This document shows positions 1 through 8,041 of a stretch of DNA of 32,067 bases, in pieces. The position numbers were made by a program, and so were the translations under genes. Under the pieces are notes generated by a model that had not been told where the DNA came from, ran no database searches, and worked only from the letters and a program-made list of their open reading frames with translations. The DNA is from Curtobacterium sp. MCBD17_013 (GTDB taxonomy: Bacteria; Actinomycetota; Actinomycetes; Actinomycetales; Microbacteriaceae): assembly GCF_003234565.1 (NCBI RefSeq), contig NZ_QKTU01000022.1, forward strand, positions 1-32,067. Direction: 5' to 3'. Numbering within the stretch: position 1 is the stretch's first letter; each line of letters opens with the position of its first letter.

Positions 1-23
1 GCCGATGACCGCCCCCGCTCCCG

Positions 24-959
24 CTACCGCGACCAGACCCGGCGGATGCCCCAGCTGCCGGTCCACGCTTCGTCCGGTTCGAGCCAGCGCAGCCCCTCAC
101 CGCTGTTGAGGGCGTTCGCGGGCGCGGTCATCGGCTCGACCGCGAGCGCGAGCCCGACACCGTCGCCGCGGGGGAACTCGCGCGAGGTGAACACCTGCAC
201 GTAGGGGAACGAGGCGTCCTGCCAGAGTTCGACGCCGTCGCCGTCGGCCGCCCGGACGGTGGTCCGTCGCACGCCCTCGGCGTCGGCGGCGACGTCCGTG
301 TACGCGGTGTCGAGGTCGCTCTCGCCCACGACGCGGCCACCCCGGAGGTCGAACGGCATCCCCTCGACCGACTCGGAGCCGTCCGGCACCTTGTGCTCGT
401 CGGTCGTGAACCGGGTCGCGGCGTCCAGGGTGACGGTGAGTTCCTCGACGGGGGCGTCCCCCGCCCGCAGGTACGGGTGGTTGCCAACGGCGAACGGCGC
501 ACGGCGATCGGACCGGTTGACGATCTCGTGCGTGACGCGCAGGCCGTCGTCGACGAGTTCGTGGTGCACGCGGGTCTCGAGCAGGAACGGCCACCCGTGC
601 TGCGGGTACACCGTCGCCTCCTGCACCAGCGTCGACTCGGTCTGCTCGACGACGCGGTAGGGCGCGTAGCGCAGGAGCCCGTGGCTGGCGTTGCCGTACT
701 TCGGCTCGGTGACGTCGAGCTGCTGGGTCGTGCCGTCGAGCTGCCACGTCGCCCCGGCGACGCGGTTCGGCCACGGGACGAGGACGATCCCGCACGCGCC
801 CGCGGGCATCTCGTGCGGACCGAACGACTCGGTGAGCGCGAACCCGTTCACGCTGAGCTGCCGGATGCCGGCCGCGACCTGGGTGATGTCGGCCTCGACG
901 ACACCGTCGGGCCCGGCGTGCCGCAGGTGGTACTGGCCGCCGGTGGGTGCTCCGCTCAT
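24..959 (-). CDS. aldose 1-epimerase (galactose mutarotase type)
   Basis: A 311-residue protein of the aldose 1-epimerase/GalM superfamily, which interconverts alpha and beta anomers of sugars such as galactose before GalK acts. Visible marks are PWPNRVAGATW near residue 65, the GNHPYLRAGD segment near residue 158 with the expected conserved His, and VEPMTAPANALNSG near residue 277 with the expected catalytic Glu. The ATG at 957-959 overlaps the stop of the upstream deoR-type gene in an ATGA arrangement, so the two are translationally coupled and one operon. Its place next to galT-galK fits galactose use, although members of this family also act on other hexoses. It ends 23 bases from the window edge. 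The family is clear; the substrate is inferred from the neighbours. Confidence 0.9.
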   Translation of the reverse strand: MSGAPTGGQYHLRHAGPDGVVEADITQVAAGIRQLSVNGFALTESFGPHEMPAGACGIVLVPWPNRVAGATWQLDGTTQQLDVTEPKYGNASHGLLRYAPYRVVEQTESTLVQEATVYPQHGWPFLLETRVHHELVDDGLRVTHEIVNRSDRRAPFAVGNHPYLRAGDAPVEELTVTLDAATRFTTDEHKVPDGSESVEGMPFDLRGGRVVGESDLDTAYTDVAADAEGVRRTTVRAADGDGVELWQDASFPYVQVFTSREFPRGDGVGLALAVEPMTAPANALNSGEGLRWLEPDEAWTGSWGIRRVWSR

Positions 960-1804
960 GCGTGGTCCTCCTCGGGATCGTCCGCCACGAGCACCTGGAC
1001 GCCCGCGGCACGGATGGGGGCGAGGTCGAACCCGCGCACGCCGGCGGTCACGAGGACGTCGACGCTGTCGAGGGCACCGACCACACCGATGTGGGACCGA
1101 CCGAGCTTCGCCCCGTCGGCAACGACGACAGTACGCCGAGCCGCTCCGGCGAGCAGGCGCTTGACCTCGGTCTCCGGCAGGTTGACGTTCGTGACGCCGC
1201 GTTCGACGGACACGCCCGTGCAGCCGATGATCGCCAGGTCGGCGGCGATCATCGGGAGGACCGTGCCGACGAACGGGGAGACGAGCGAGTGCTGCAGGGG
1301 ACGCAGCGTGCCGCCGGTCACGACGACCGTGAACCGGGGCACGGCCCGCTCGAGCACGAGCGCGTTCGTCAGGGAGTTCGTGACGACGGTGACGTCGGCG
1401 AGGTCGCGGCGGGCGACGAGTTCCTCGGCGACGGCGGCGGGCGTGGTGCCGACGTCGAGCACGACGCACTCCCCCGACCGGACGAGGGCAGCGGCGGCCC
1501 GGCCGATCGCCCGCTTCGCGGCGGCGTGCTCGACCGCGGTCTCCTCGTAGGGGCGTTCGTCGCGCCCGGGCTGCGCCGGGCGCAGGGCACCACCGTGCAC
1601 ACGTCGGATCCGGCCGGCGGCGTCGAGGGTCGCGAGGTCGGCGCGGACGGTCACCGCACTGGTCCCCACGGCGGCGGCGAGGTCGGCGGTCCGGACGAGG
1701 CCCGGTGCCTCCTCGACGAGTTCGACGATGCGGTCGTGGCGCAGAACGGCCGGCAGCGCGCTCGGCTCCGCCGCGTCGGGGTCCCGCTGCGACAGGTCGG
1801 TCAT
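956..1804 (-). CDS. DeoR-family transcriptional regulator of the galactose locus
   Basis: A 282-residue DeoR-type repressor. The N-terminal winged helix-turn-helix spans roughly residues 20-75 (RHDRIVELVEEAP then TADLAAAVGTSAVTVRADLATLD), ending in the typical RRVHGGAL hinge. The C-terminal DeoRC sugar-phosphate sensor domain carries DVGTTPAAVAEEL and VVTNSLTNALVLE. DeoR proteins usually respond to a phosphorylated sugar intermediate; galactose 1-phosphate or another galactose intermediate is a reasonable inference here. The ATG at 1804 was chosen because the helix-turn-helix follows directly and a promoter ends 6 nt upstream, which suggests a leaderless message. It diverges from galT, is followed by the epimerase with a 4-base overlap, and the intervening region has phased repeats that could be its operators. 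Confidence 0.9.
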   Translation of the reverse strand: MTDLSQRDPDAAEPSALPAVLRHDRIVELVEEAPGLVRTADLAAAVGTSAVTVRADLATLDAAGRIRRVHGGALRPAQPGRDERPYEETAVEHAAAKRAIGRAAAALVRSGECVVLDVGTTPAAVAEELVARRDLADVTVVTNSLTNALVLERAVPRFTVVVTGGTLRPLQHSLVSPFVGTVLPMIAADLAIIGCTGVSVERGVTNVNLPETEVKRLLAGAARRTVVVADGAKLGRSHIGVVGALDSVDVLVTAGVRGFDLAPIRAAGVQVLVADDPEEDHA

Positions 1805-1810
1805 CGCACC

Positions 1811-1840
1811 AGTTTCGTCTGCTTCCGTTCCGTTTCGCAA
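1811..1840 (-). promoter_or_regulatory. promoter of deoR-epimerase operon, probably leaderless
   Basis: On the minus strand a TTGCGA -35 box (1840-1835) is 18 bases from a GAAACT -10-like box (1816-1811), and the ATG lies 6 bases further on. No Shine-Dalgarno sequence is seen, so a leaderless transcript is likely. The boxes are moderate matches only. Confidence 0.45.
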
Positions 1841-1848
1841 TCCTTCGT
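1813..1848. promoter_or_regulatory. four 10-bp-phased TTTCGT-like repeats, probable DeoR operator
   Basis: Direct repeats start at exactly 10-base steps: TTTCGT at 1813, TTCCGT at 1823, TTTCGC at 1833 and CTTCGT at 1843. Ten bases is about one helical turn, so all four lie on one face of the DNA. They overlap the -10 and -35 boxes of the deoR promoter and the -35 region of the galT promoter, so one bound repressor could shut both operons. DeoR proteins are known to bind repeated TTTCG-type half sites; assignment to this regulator is inferred. Confidence 0.55.
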
Positions 1849-1861
1849 CCGGGAGTAGGGT
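1833..1861 (+). promoter_or_regulatory. promoter of galT-galK
   Basis: A TTTCGC -35-like box (1833-1838), a 17-base spacer and a TAGGGT -10 box (1856-1861) precede galT. Transcription would start near 1868, giving a leader of about 26 bases that carries the GGAAGGA ribosome site at 1881-1887. Confidence 0.5.
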
Positions 1862-1893
1862 TGCCCGGTGTCCACCGATGGGAAGGAACACCA

Positions 1894-2997
1894 GTGAGCG
1901 GGATCACCAAGCGGGCGACGACCCTCGCGGACGGTCGTGACCTCATCTACTTCGACGACGCGGACACGCAGCTGCCCGCCGAGCGTCGCATCGACGAGCG
2001 CGTGCTCGACCCGCGTCCCGCCACGGCGCACATGCGGCAGGACGTCCTGACGGGCGAGTGGGTGTCGATCGCCTCGGCTCGACAGAACCGCGCCTTCCTG
2101 CCGCCGGCCAACCTCGACCCGCTCGCGCCCCAGACGGACGAGAACCCGTCGGAGATCCCGAGCCGGTACGACGTCGCCGTCTTCGAGAACAAGTCACCCT
2201 CGTTCGGTCCCGACCTCGAGGCCGACGACGCACCACCGTCGGTGGCCGCGCTGTCCGAGGTCGGCCTCAACCGCACCTACCGGTCCGTCGGGCGCTGCGA
2301 GGTCGTCTGCTTCAGCCCGGAGACGAGCGGCTCGTTCGCGTCGATCACCGAGTCCCGCGCCCGGACCGTCGTCGAGGCGTGGGCCGACCGCACGGCCGCA
2401 CTGTCCGCCATGCCGGGCATCGAGCAGGTGTTCCCGTTCGAGAACCGCGGCGAGGCGATCGGGGTCACGCTGCACCACCCCCACGGGCAGATCTACGCCT
2501 ACCCCTACGTGACGCCCCGCACGCAGCGCCTCCTGGCGTCGATCGAGCGCTTCGGACCGGACCTGTTCGAGCAGCACCTGGCGAACGAGCGGGCGTCGGA
2601 CCGGGTGGTCCTCGCGGGCGAGCACTTCACAGCGTTCGTGCCCTTCGCCGCCCGATGGCCGCTCGAGATCCACATGCTGCCGCACCGGCACGTCCCCGAC
2701 TTCGCCGGCCTCACCGACGCCGAGAAGGACGAGCTCGCGCACATGCACCTGCGCCTGACACGGGCCCTCGACGCCCTCTACGACTCCCCCACGCCCTACA
2801 TCGCGGCGTGGCACCAGGCGCCGGTGTCGATCGGCCGCGACGCCGTCCGGTTGATGCTGCAGATCACGTCGCCCCGGCGTGCCGAGACGAAGCTCAAGTA
2901 CCTGGCCGGCAGCGAGGCCGCGATGGGCGCCTGGATCGGCGACGTCGTGCCCGAGGCCCAGGCCGAGTTCATCCGAGGAGGGATCGAACGCGTATGA
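1894..2997 (+). CDS. galT: galactose-1-phosphate uridylyltransferase
   Basis: A 367-residue enzyme that transfers UMP from UDP-glucose to galactose 1-phosphate, the second step of the Leloir pathway. It belongs to the HIT superfamily: the active-site HPHGQIYAYPYV motif lies near residue 194, and LEIHMLPHRHVPDF near residue 257 and AAWHQAP near residue 307 supply the further conserved histidines. The GTG at 1894 is preceded by GGAAGGA at good spacing. The usual N-terminal zinc CxxC pair is absent: where many homologues read CPLCP, this protein has DPLAP. The stop overlaps the galK start (ATGA), so the two are coupled. Identity is firm. Confidence 0.95.
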   Translation: MSGITKRATTLADGRDLIYFDDADTQLPAERRIDERVLDPRPATAHMRQDVLTGEWVSIASARQNRAFLPPANLDPLAPQTDENPSEIPSRYDVAVFENKSPSFGPDLEADDAPPSVAALSEVGLNRTYRSVGRCEVVCFSPETSGSFASITESRARTVVEAWADRTAALSAMPGIEQVFPFENRGEAIGVTLHHPHGQIYAYPYVTPRTQRLLASIERFGPDLFEQHLANERASDRVVLAGEHFTAFVPFAARWPLEIHMLPHRHVPDFAGLTDAEKDELAHMHLRLTRALDALYDSPTPYIAAWHQAPVSIGRDAVRLMLQITSPRRAETKLKYLAGSEAAMGAWIGDVVPEAQAEFIRGGIERV

Positions 2998-4139
2998 CCA
3001 CCGACTTCCAGAGCGTCTTCGGCGCGGAGCCGACCACGCGGTACTCGGCACCGGGCCGGGTGAACCTGATCGGCGAGCACACCGACTACAACGACGGGTA
3101 CGTCCTGCCGTTCGCGATCGACCGCCGTACCGTCGCCGACATCCGCGTGCGCGACGACCGGCTGCTCCGCGTCGCGTCGTCGTTCGACCCGGAGGGCGGC
3201 GTGCAGGAGCGCTCACTCGACGCGCTCGATCCCGCCGACATGGACGGCTGGTCGGCGTACGTGTTCGGTATCGCCTGGGCCCTGCAGGACCGGGGGGCGG
3301 ACCTGTCCGGCGCGACAGGGCTCGACGTCTTCATCCACTCCGAGGTCCCGGTCGGGGCGGGGTTGTCGTCGAGCGCCGCGATCGAGTGCGGCGTCGCGCT
3401 GGCGTTCGACGAGCTGTGGGGCCTCGGCCTCGACCGGCAGGAGCTCGCGCGCGTCGGACAGTGGGCCGAGAACAAGGCGGTCGGGGCACCCACGGGCATC
3501 ATGGACCAATCGGCGTCGCTGCTCGGCCGGCAGGACGCGGCCGTGTTCCTCGACTGTCGATCGCTCGAGGCAGAGGTCGTCGACCTCGGCTTCGACGCCG
3601 CGGGGCTCGAGCTGCTCGTCATCGACACGCACGTCCAGCACGCCCACGCCACCGGGGGCTACGCCGCACGTCGGGCGTCCTGCGAGCGGGGCGCCTCGGT
3701 GATGGGCGTGTCCGCGCTCCGCGACCTGTCCGTCGACGACCTCCCCCGCGCGCAGGAGCTCCTCGACGACGAGACCTTCCGCCGCGTCCGGCACGTCGTC
3801 ACCGAGGACCAGCGTGTCCTCGACACCGTCCGCACGCTGCGCGAGCAGGGTCCACGCGCGATCGGCGACCTGCTCGTCGCGTCGCACGCGTCGATGCGCG
3901 ACGACTTCGAGATCTCGGTCGCCGAACTCGACCTCGCAGTGGAGACCGCGCTCGAGCACGGCGCCGTCGGTGCCCGCATGACGGGGGGCGGGTTCGGTGG
4001 CGCCGCCATCGCGCTCGTCGATCGGGAGGCCCGGGGCACGATCGCGGACGCTGTCACCGCCGCCTTCGCCGCGGCCGGGCACTCCGCGCCCACCGTGTTC
4101 ACCGTGCACGCCGACGAGGGTGCCCGGCACGACGCGTAG
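2994..4139 (+). CDS. galK: galactokinase
   Basis: A 381-residue GHMP-family kinase that phosphorylates galactose at C1 with ATP. The galactokinase signature GRVNLIGEHTDYNDGYVLP is near residue 21, the ATP-binding loop PVGAGLSSSAAIE near residue 118, and the C-terminal GARMTGGGFGGAA motif near residue 325. Length matches the family. The ATG overlaps the galT stop by four bases. It is the last gene of the plus-strand gal operon and is followed by a long perfect inverted repeat that separates it from convergent folD. Confidence 0.96.
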   Translation: MTTDFQSVFGAEPTTRYSAPGRVNLIGEHTDYNDGYVLPFAIDRRTVADIRVRDDRLLRVASSFDPEGGVQERSLDALDPADMDGWSAYVFGIAWALQDRGADLSGATGLDVFIHSEVPVGAGLSSSAAIECGVALAFDELWGLGLDRQELARVGQWAENKAVGAPTGIMDQSASLLGRQDAAVFLDCRSLEAEVVDLGFDAAGLELLVIDTHVQHAHATGGYAARRASCERGASVMGVSALRDLSVDDLPRAQELLDDETFRRVRHVVTEDQRVLDTVRTLREQGPRAIGDLLVASHASMRDDFEISVAELDLAVETALEHGAVGARMTGGGFGGAAIALVDREARGTIADAVTAAFAAAGHSAPTVFTVHADEGARHDA

Positions 4140-4196
4140 CGCCGGCGGTCGGGACGACGCTCCCACGGCGCCGACCAGCAGCGAGATCGAACCGCG

Positions 4197-4240
4197 CGAT
4201 GCCGTTCGAACACGGGGATCCCGGTGTTCGAACGGCATCG
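4197..4240. terminator. 17-bp perfect inverted repeat between convergent galK and folD
   Basis: Arms 4197-4213 (begins CGATGCCGTTCGAACAC) and 4224-4240 are exact reverse complements around a 10-base centre that itself contains the palindrome GGGATCCC. Each arm also contains TTCGAA. Its position 57 bases past galK and 33 bases before the folD stop suits a bidirectional terminator, but there is no T-run. A protein-binding site or a dispersed repeat cannot be excluded. Confidence 0.5.
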
Positions 4241-4273
4241 GCGTGTTCGACGCCGACGGCCGGCGCGGCGAGC

Positions 4274-5227
4274 TCAGTGCCGGTGGCGCTCGGCGGCCTC
4301 GACGACGTTCTTCATGAGCATCGCCCGGGTCATCGGCCCGACGCCGCCCGGCACCGGCGACAGGAACCCGGCCACGGACGCCACGGCGGGGTCGACGTCG
4401 CCACGGAGCTTCGCCCGACCCGTCTCGGGGTCGACGACGCGGGTGATCCCGACGTCGATGACCGCCGCACCGGGGCGCACCCAGTCGGGCTGCACCAGAC
4501 CCGCGACACCAGCGGCCGCGACGACGATGTCCGCCCGTCGGGTCTCCGCCGCGACGTCGGACGTGAGCGAGTGCGTCAGCGTGGCCGTCGCCTCGAGCCG
4601 GGTGAGGAGGAGCCCGAGGGGTCGTCCGACGGTCAGCCCCTGCCCGATGATCGTGACGTGCTGTCCTCGGATCGGGACGTCGTACGCGCGGAGCATCTCG
4701 ACGATGCCGCGCGGCGTGCACGGGAGCGGCGCGTCGATCGTCCCCGCGCCTCCCGGCACCGCGAGCACGAGCTCACCGAGGTTCGTCGGGTGGAGGCCGT
4801 CGGCGTCCTTGTGCGGGTCCATGAGCTCGAGCATCGGCGTCGGGTCGATGCCCTCGGGCAGCGGGAGCTGCACGATGAACGCGGTGACCGCGGGGTCGTC
4901 GTTCATCTGCAGGATCGCCGCGCGGATGTCGGCCGCCGACGCCGTCGCGGGCAGGTCGATCCGCACCGACTCGATGCCGATCTCGGCCGAGTCACGGTGC
5001 TTGCCGGCCACGTAGGACAGCGAACCGGGGTTCTCGCCCACCAGGATCGTCCCGAGTCCGGGGCGCACGCCGTGCTCGTGCAGTCGTGCCACGCGGGTCC
5101 GGAGTTCGCCCCGAACGCGAGCGGCCAACGCGGCGCCGTCGACCCGGATCGCCGTGCCGTCGGCGTCGAAGCGGTCGCGCGGGAGCGGCGGCAGCTCGTG
5201 CTCCGCCGCCGTGCCGGTGTCGCTCAC
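4274..5227 (-). CDS. folD: bifunctional methylenetetrahydrofolate dehydrogenase/cyclohydrolase
   Basis: A 317-residue FolD, which oxidises 5,10-methylene-THF to methenyl-THF with NADP and hydrolyses it to 10-formyl-THF. Conserved blocks are [14 protein letters not shown] with the catalytic Tyr-xxx-Lys, [50 protein letters not shown] for nucleotide binding, and the C-terminal [10 protein letters not shown] signature. The GTG at 5227 overlaps the glyA stop (GTGA), giving an N-terminal extension of about 25 residues relative to typical FolD. It is the second gene of the glyA-folD operon and so comes under the same riboswitch. Joining GlyA and FolD makes metabolic sense because GlyA produces the methylene-THF that FolD consumes. 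Confidence 0.95.
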   Translation of the reverse strand: MSDTGTAAEHELPPLPRDRFDADGTAIRVDGAALAARVRGELRTRVARLHEHGVRPGLGTILVGENPGSLSYVAGKHRDSAEIGIESVRIDLPATASAADIRAAILQMNDDPAVTAFIVQLPLPEGIDPTPMLELMDPHKDADGLHPTNLGELVLAVPGGAGTIDAPLPCTPRGIVEMLRAYDVPIRGQHVTIIGQGLTVGRPLGLLLTRLEATATLTHSLTSDVAAETRRADIVVAAAGVAGLVQPDWVRPGAAVIDVGITRVVDPETGRAKLRGDVDPAVASVAGFLSPVPGGVGPMTRAMLMKNVVEAAERHRH

Positions 5228-6522
5228 GCGTACAGCGGGAACGCGGCGGTCAGGGCCTTCACCCGGGCCGAGAGCGCGGCGATGTCCGGCTCCGGCATGA
5301 GCGTGGCCGCGATGACGTCCGCGACCTCGGTGAACTCCGCGTCGCCGAACCCGCGGGTGGCGAGGGCGGGCGTGCCGATCCGGACGCCCGAGGTCACCAT
5401 CGGCGGCCGCGGGTCGAACGGCACGCTGTTGCGGTTCACGGTGATGCCGACCTCGTGGAGGAGGTCCTCGGCCTGCTTGCCGTCGACCTCGGACGCGCGC
5501 AGGTCGACGAGCACGAGGTGCACGTCGGTCCCGCCGGTCAGGACGTCGATGCCCGCTGCCTTGGCGTCGGGCTGCGTCAAGCGCTCGGCGAGGATCTTGG
5601 CGCCGCGGACGGTGCGCTCCTGGCGGTCCTTGAACTCGGGCTCGGCCGCGAGCTTGAACGCCGTGGCCTTCGCCGCGATGACGTGCATGAGCGGCCCGCC
5701 CTGCTGCCCGGGGAACACGGCCGAGTTGAGCTTCTTGAACAGCGATTCGTCGTTCGACAGGATCACGCCCGACCGCGGCCCGGCGAGGGTCTTGTGGACG
5801 GTCGAGGACACGACGTGCGCGTGCGGCAGCGGCGACGGGTGGAGGCCCGCGGCGACGAGCCCGGCGAAGTGCGCCATGTCGACCCAGAGCTTGGCGTCGA
5901 CCTCGTCGGCGATCGCCCGGAACTTCGCGAAGTCGAGCTGCCGCGGGTACGCCGACCACCCGGCGATGATGACCTTCGGCCGGTGCTCGAGCGCCTTCGC
6001 GCGGATGTCGTCGTAGTCGACCTCGAAGGTCTCCGGGTCGACGCCGTAGGCCACCGCGTTGTAGAGCCGCCCCGAGAAGTTGAGCTTCATGCCGTGGGTG
6101 AGGTGCCCGCCGTGCGCGAGCTCGAGCCCGAGGATGGTGTCCCCGGCGGAGGCGAGCGCGTGCAGCACGGCCGCGTTCGCCTGGGCGCCGGAGTGCGGCT
6201 GGACGTTCGCGTACGCGGCGCCGAACAGCGCCTTCGCCCGGTCGATCGCCAGCTGCTCGGCGATGTCGACGAACTCGCATCCGCCGTAGTAGCGCTTGCC
6301 CGGGTAGCCCTCGGCGTACTTGTTCGTCAGGACGGAGCCCTGCGACTCGAGCACCGCGCGGGGCACGAAGTTCTCGGACGCGATCATCTCGAGGTAATCG
6401 CGCTGGCGCCCGAGCTCGAGCTCGAGGACCCGGGCGATCTCCGGGTCGACCTCGGCGAGCGGGGCGTTGAAGGTGGACGGCAGGCGGTCGGACGTGGCGG
6501 CGCTGGGCTCGGAGATGGACAC
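5224..6522 (-). CDS. glyA: serine hydroxymethyltransferase
   Basis: A 432-residue PLP enzyme converting serine and THF into glycine and 5,10-methylene-THF, the main entry of one-carbon units. Motifs include [56 protein letters not shown] and the PLP-lysine segment [13 protein letters not shown] with the Lys near residue 244. The GTG at 6522 is preceded on the minus strand by GAGGAG at proper spacing. A ZTP riboswitch sits 43 bases upstream. The gene overlaps folD by four bases. Confidence 0.97.
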   Translation of the reverse strand: MSISEPSAATSDRLPSTFNAPLAEVDPEIARVLELELGRQRDYLEMIASENFVPRAVLESQGSVLTNKYAEGYPGKRYYGGCEFVDIAEQLAIDRAKALFGAAYANVQPHSGAQANAAVLHALASAGDTILGLELAHGGHLTHGMKLNFSGRLYNAVAYGVDPETFEVDYDDIRAKALEHRPKVIIAGWSAYPRQLDFAKFRAIADEVDAKLWVDMAHFAGLVAAGLHPSPLPHAHVVSSTVHKTLAGPRSGVILSNDESLFKKLNSAVFPGQQGGPLMHVIAAKATAFKLAAEPEFKDRQERTVRGAKILAERLTQPDAKAAGIDVLTGGTDVHLVLVDLRASEVDGKQAEDLLHEVGITVNRNSVPFDPRPPMVTSGVRIGTPALATRGFGDAEFTEVADVIAATLMPEPDIAALSARVKALTAAFPLYA

Positions 6523-6564
6523 GGTGGCTCCTCGTGGTCGTTCACGGAACGGTCGGGTCACGTG

Positions 6565-6641
6565 GCCCAGGCGTACGGCCGCGATCCGTGTCTGTTGCCG
6601 CTCCCCGATGGTGACCCATCCAACGCCAGTCGCGACAGCAG
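6565..6641 (-). ncRNA. ZTP (pfl) riboswitch controlling glyA-folD
   Basis: The minus strand upstream of glyA matches the pfl/ZTP aptamer. P1 can form between CTGCTGTCGC (6641-6632) and GCGGCAACAG, 9 of 10 positions pairing including one G-U. The core GACTGGCG follows P1. P2 is GATGG/CCATC closed by a four-base loop, followed by GGGGAGC. P3 is ACGG/CCGT, followed by the hallmark CGCCTGGGC (6573-6565). These aptamers bind ZTP/ZMP, which accumulate when 10-formyl-THF runs short, and glyA and folD are classical targets. No strong intrinsic terminator follows, so control of translation is the more likely output. The class assignment comes from reading the motif, not from a covariance search. Confidence 0.88.
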
Positions 6642-6643
6642 GG

Positions 6644-6649
6644 ATCGTA
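6644..6649 (-). promoter_or_regulatory. -10 box of the glyA-folD promoter
   Basis: TACGAT on the minus strand lies 2 bases before the 5' side of riboswitch P1, so transcription would begin within the first bases of P1. No convincing -35 box is visible. Confidence 0.45.
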
Positions 6650-6736
6650 CCAAGGCAGGCCTCCCGGGCGCGAGGGCCGAGCCTGCACGAGCAGTGGGCG
6701 AAGCGACCGGGCGCGTGCGACCCTGGAGGGGTGACG

Positions 6737-7015
6737 ATGCTCGAGCCCGACCTGGACGTCCGGGAGCGCACGCGCTCGGACGCGCCCTGGGTCGCGGTCG
6801 TGTGGGACGACCCGGTCAACCTCATGTCGTACGTGACGTACGTGTTCCAGACCTACTTCGGCTTCCCGCGACAGAAGGCCGAACGGCTCATGCGACAGGT
6901 GAACGACGAGGGCCGGGCGGTCGTCGCGCGCGGTCTGCGCGAGGAGATGGAGCGCCACGTCGAGGCCATGCACGGGTTCGGTCTGCAGGCGACGGTCGGC
7001 AGGGACGCCACGTGA
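6737..7015 (+). CDS. clpS: ATP-dependent Clp protease adaptor ClpS
   Basis: A 92-residue ClpS, the adaptor that delivers N-degron substrates to the ClpAP/ClpCP protease. The core [20 protein letters not shown], with the DDPVN substrate-pocket region, and EKAERLM-like and GRAVV segments are typical of actinobacterial ClpS, as is the closing GLQAT. The ATG at 6737 was preferred over the GTG at 6731 because GGAGG at 6725-6729 is spaced correctly only for the ATG. The stop overlaps the GTG of the next gene, the usual actinobacterial clpS-DUF2017 pair. Confidence 0.93.
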   Translation: MLEPDLDVRERTRSDAPWVAVVWDDPVNLMSYVTYVFQTYFGFPRQKAERLMRQVNDEGRAVVARGLREEMERHVEAMHGFGLQATVGRDAT

Positions 7016-7500
7016 TCCCGTTCGTCCGACGTCGCGACGGCGTGCACCTGACGCTGTCGCGGGGCGAGCGCAGCGTGCTCGAGAGTCTGACGGCGCAGCT
7101 CATGCAGATCCTGCAGGGGGACCTGGCCGGTGATCCGGTCGCGCTGCGGCTGTTCCCCGTCGCGTACCCGGACGACCCCGAGGCGTCCGCGGAGTTCCGC
7201 CGCTACACGATCGTCGACCTGCAGACGCAGAAGGCCGAGAACGCCCGCATCGTGCACGACTGGTTGACCGGTCGCGCGTCGGGACCCTTCGACCGGGAGG
7301 CCGAACAGGCGTGGCTCCGCTGCCTCACCGACCTGCGGCTCACCGTCGCGGAGCGGCTCGGGATCACCGACCACGACCCGGACGACCCCGACGCCGATCC
7401 GGACGGTGTCGCGAGCGAGATCGGACTCCGCGACGTCTACGACTGGCTCGGCTACGTGCAGGAACACCTCGTCGTCACCCTGCAGGGGCACGGGGACTGA
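7012..7500 (+). CDS. DUF2017 family protein, clpS partner
   Basis: A 162-residue protein of the DUF2017 family, which in Actinobacteria is regularly encoded directly after clpS. Recognisable stretches are LSRGERSVLESLTAQLMQIL near residue 17, VAYPDDPEASAEFRRYT, and a long helical C-terminal half ending LRDVYDWLGYVQEHLVVTL. No catalytic motif or membrane segment is seen. The GTG overlaps the clpS stop (GTGA), so it is translated from the same message. Its role is unknown; a link to Clp proteolysis is only inferred from the conserved pairing. Confidence 0.85.
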   Translation: MIPFVRRRDGVHLTLSRGERSVLESLTAQLMQILQGDLAGDPVALRLFPVAYPDDPEASAEFRRYTIVDLQTQKAENARIVHDWLTGRASGPFDREAEQAWLRCLTDLRLTVAERLGITDHDPDDPDADPDGVASEIGLRDVYDWLGYVQEHLVVTLQGHGD

Positions 7501-7512
7501 GCCCCACAATGG

Positions 7513-7550
7513 AAGTCTGCCTTGCAAGTCTGGCTTCCCAGGCGTAGCGT
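7513..7550 (+). promoter_or_regulatory. marR promoter with embedded direct repeat
   Basis: TTGCAA (7522-7527), a 17-base spacer and TAGCGT (7545-7550) form a good promoter, with the marR GTG 6 bases later, so the message should be leaderless. Two 13-base direct repeats, AAGTCTGCCTTGC (7513-7525) and AAGTCTGGCTTCC (7526-7538), differ at two positions and cover the -35 box and spacer, which makes them a likely autoregulatory operator. Confidence 0.6.
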
Positions 7551-7556
7551 CGTCGC

Positions 7557-7988
7557 GTGACCGAGCGCAGCGCACCAGACATCGACCTCGCCGAGGCGCT
7601 CATCGCCGTGCACGGCCGGTTCCGTCGCACGCTCCTCGTCGCCAAGACCGACGAGATCTCGCCGACCCAGTCCGCCGTGATCGGCCGCCTGCTCCGCGAC
7701 GGCCCGCAGACCACCGCGGACCTCGCCCGCGCCGAGGGCGTGCGCCCGCAGTCGATGGGTGCCACGATCGCGGGTCTCGTCGAACTTGGTCTCGCCGTCC
7801 GTGAGCCGCATCCCACGGACGGCCGGCGAGCGCTCGTCCAGCTCACCACCGCCGGCCGGGAAGCCCGTGCCGGTTCCCACGCGAGCCGCACGCGCCTCGT
7901 CGCGGACCGGCTCGCGGGCCTCCCGGCCGAGGACCGCGCCGCCGTCGAGCGCGCGATCGACGTGCTCGGGTCGCTCGTCGACCCCTGA
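7557..7988 (+). CDS. MarR-family transcriptional regulator
   Basis: A 143-residue MarR protein. The winged helix-turn-helix includes TQSAVIGRLLRDGPQTTADLARAEGVRPQSMGATIAGLVELGLAVREPHPTDGRRA, the last part being the wing with the typical Asp-Gly-Arg-Arg. No cysteine sensor is present, so small-molecule binding rather than redox control is more likely. It starts at GTG 7557 without a ribosome site, in line with the leaderless promoter just upstream. The following MFS gene is its probable target, as in many marR-exporter pairs. Confidence 0.9.
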   Translation: MTERSAPDIDLAEALIAVHGRFRRTLLVAKTDEISPTQSAVIGRLLRDGPQTTADLARAEGVRPQSMGATIAGLVELGLAVREPHPTDGRRALVQLTTAGREARAGSHASRTRLVADRLAGLPAEDRAAVERAIDVLGSLVDP

Positions 7989-8041
7989 CGCGGGCGCCGC
8001 ACCGCGCTCACGCCGTGGCTCCGCCGCCACCCCGCCCGCTC

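Noticed and set aside
2879..6016. Very long open frame of over 1000 codons on the plus strand across galK, folD and glyA
   Set aside because: Its translation is Arg/Pro/Ala-rich without any family motif and it lies over well-identified genes; it is a frame shadow caused by high GC content.
6574..6736. Glycine riboswitch considered upstream of glyA
   Set aside because: The conserved core matches the ZTP/pfl class in every element, and no tandem glycine aptamer is visible.
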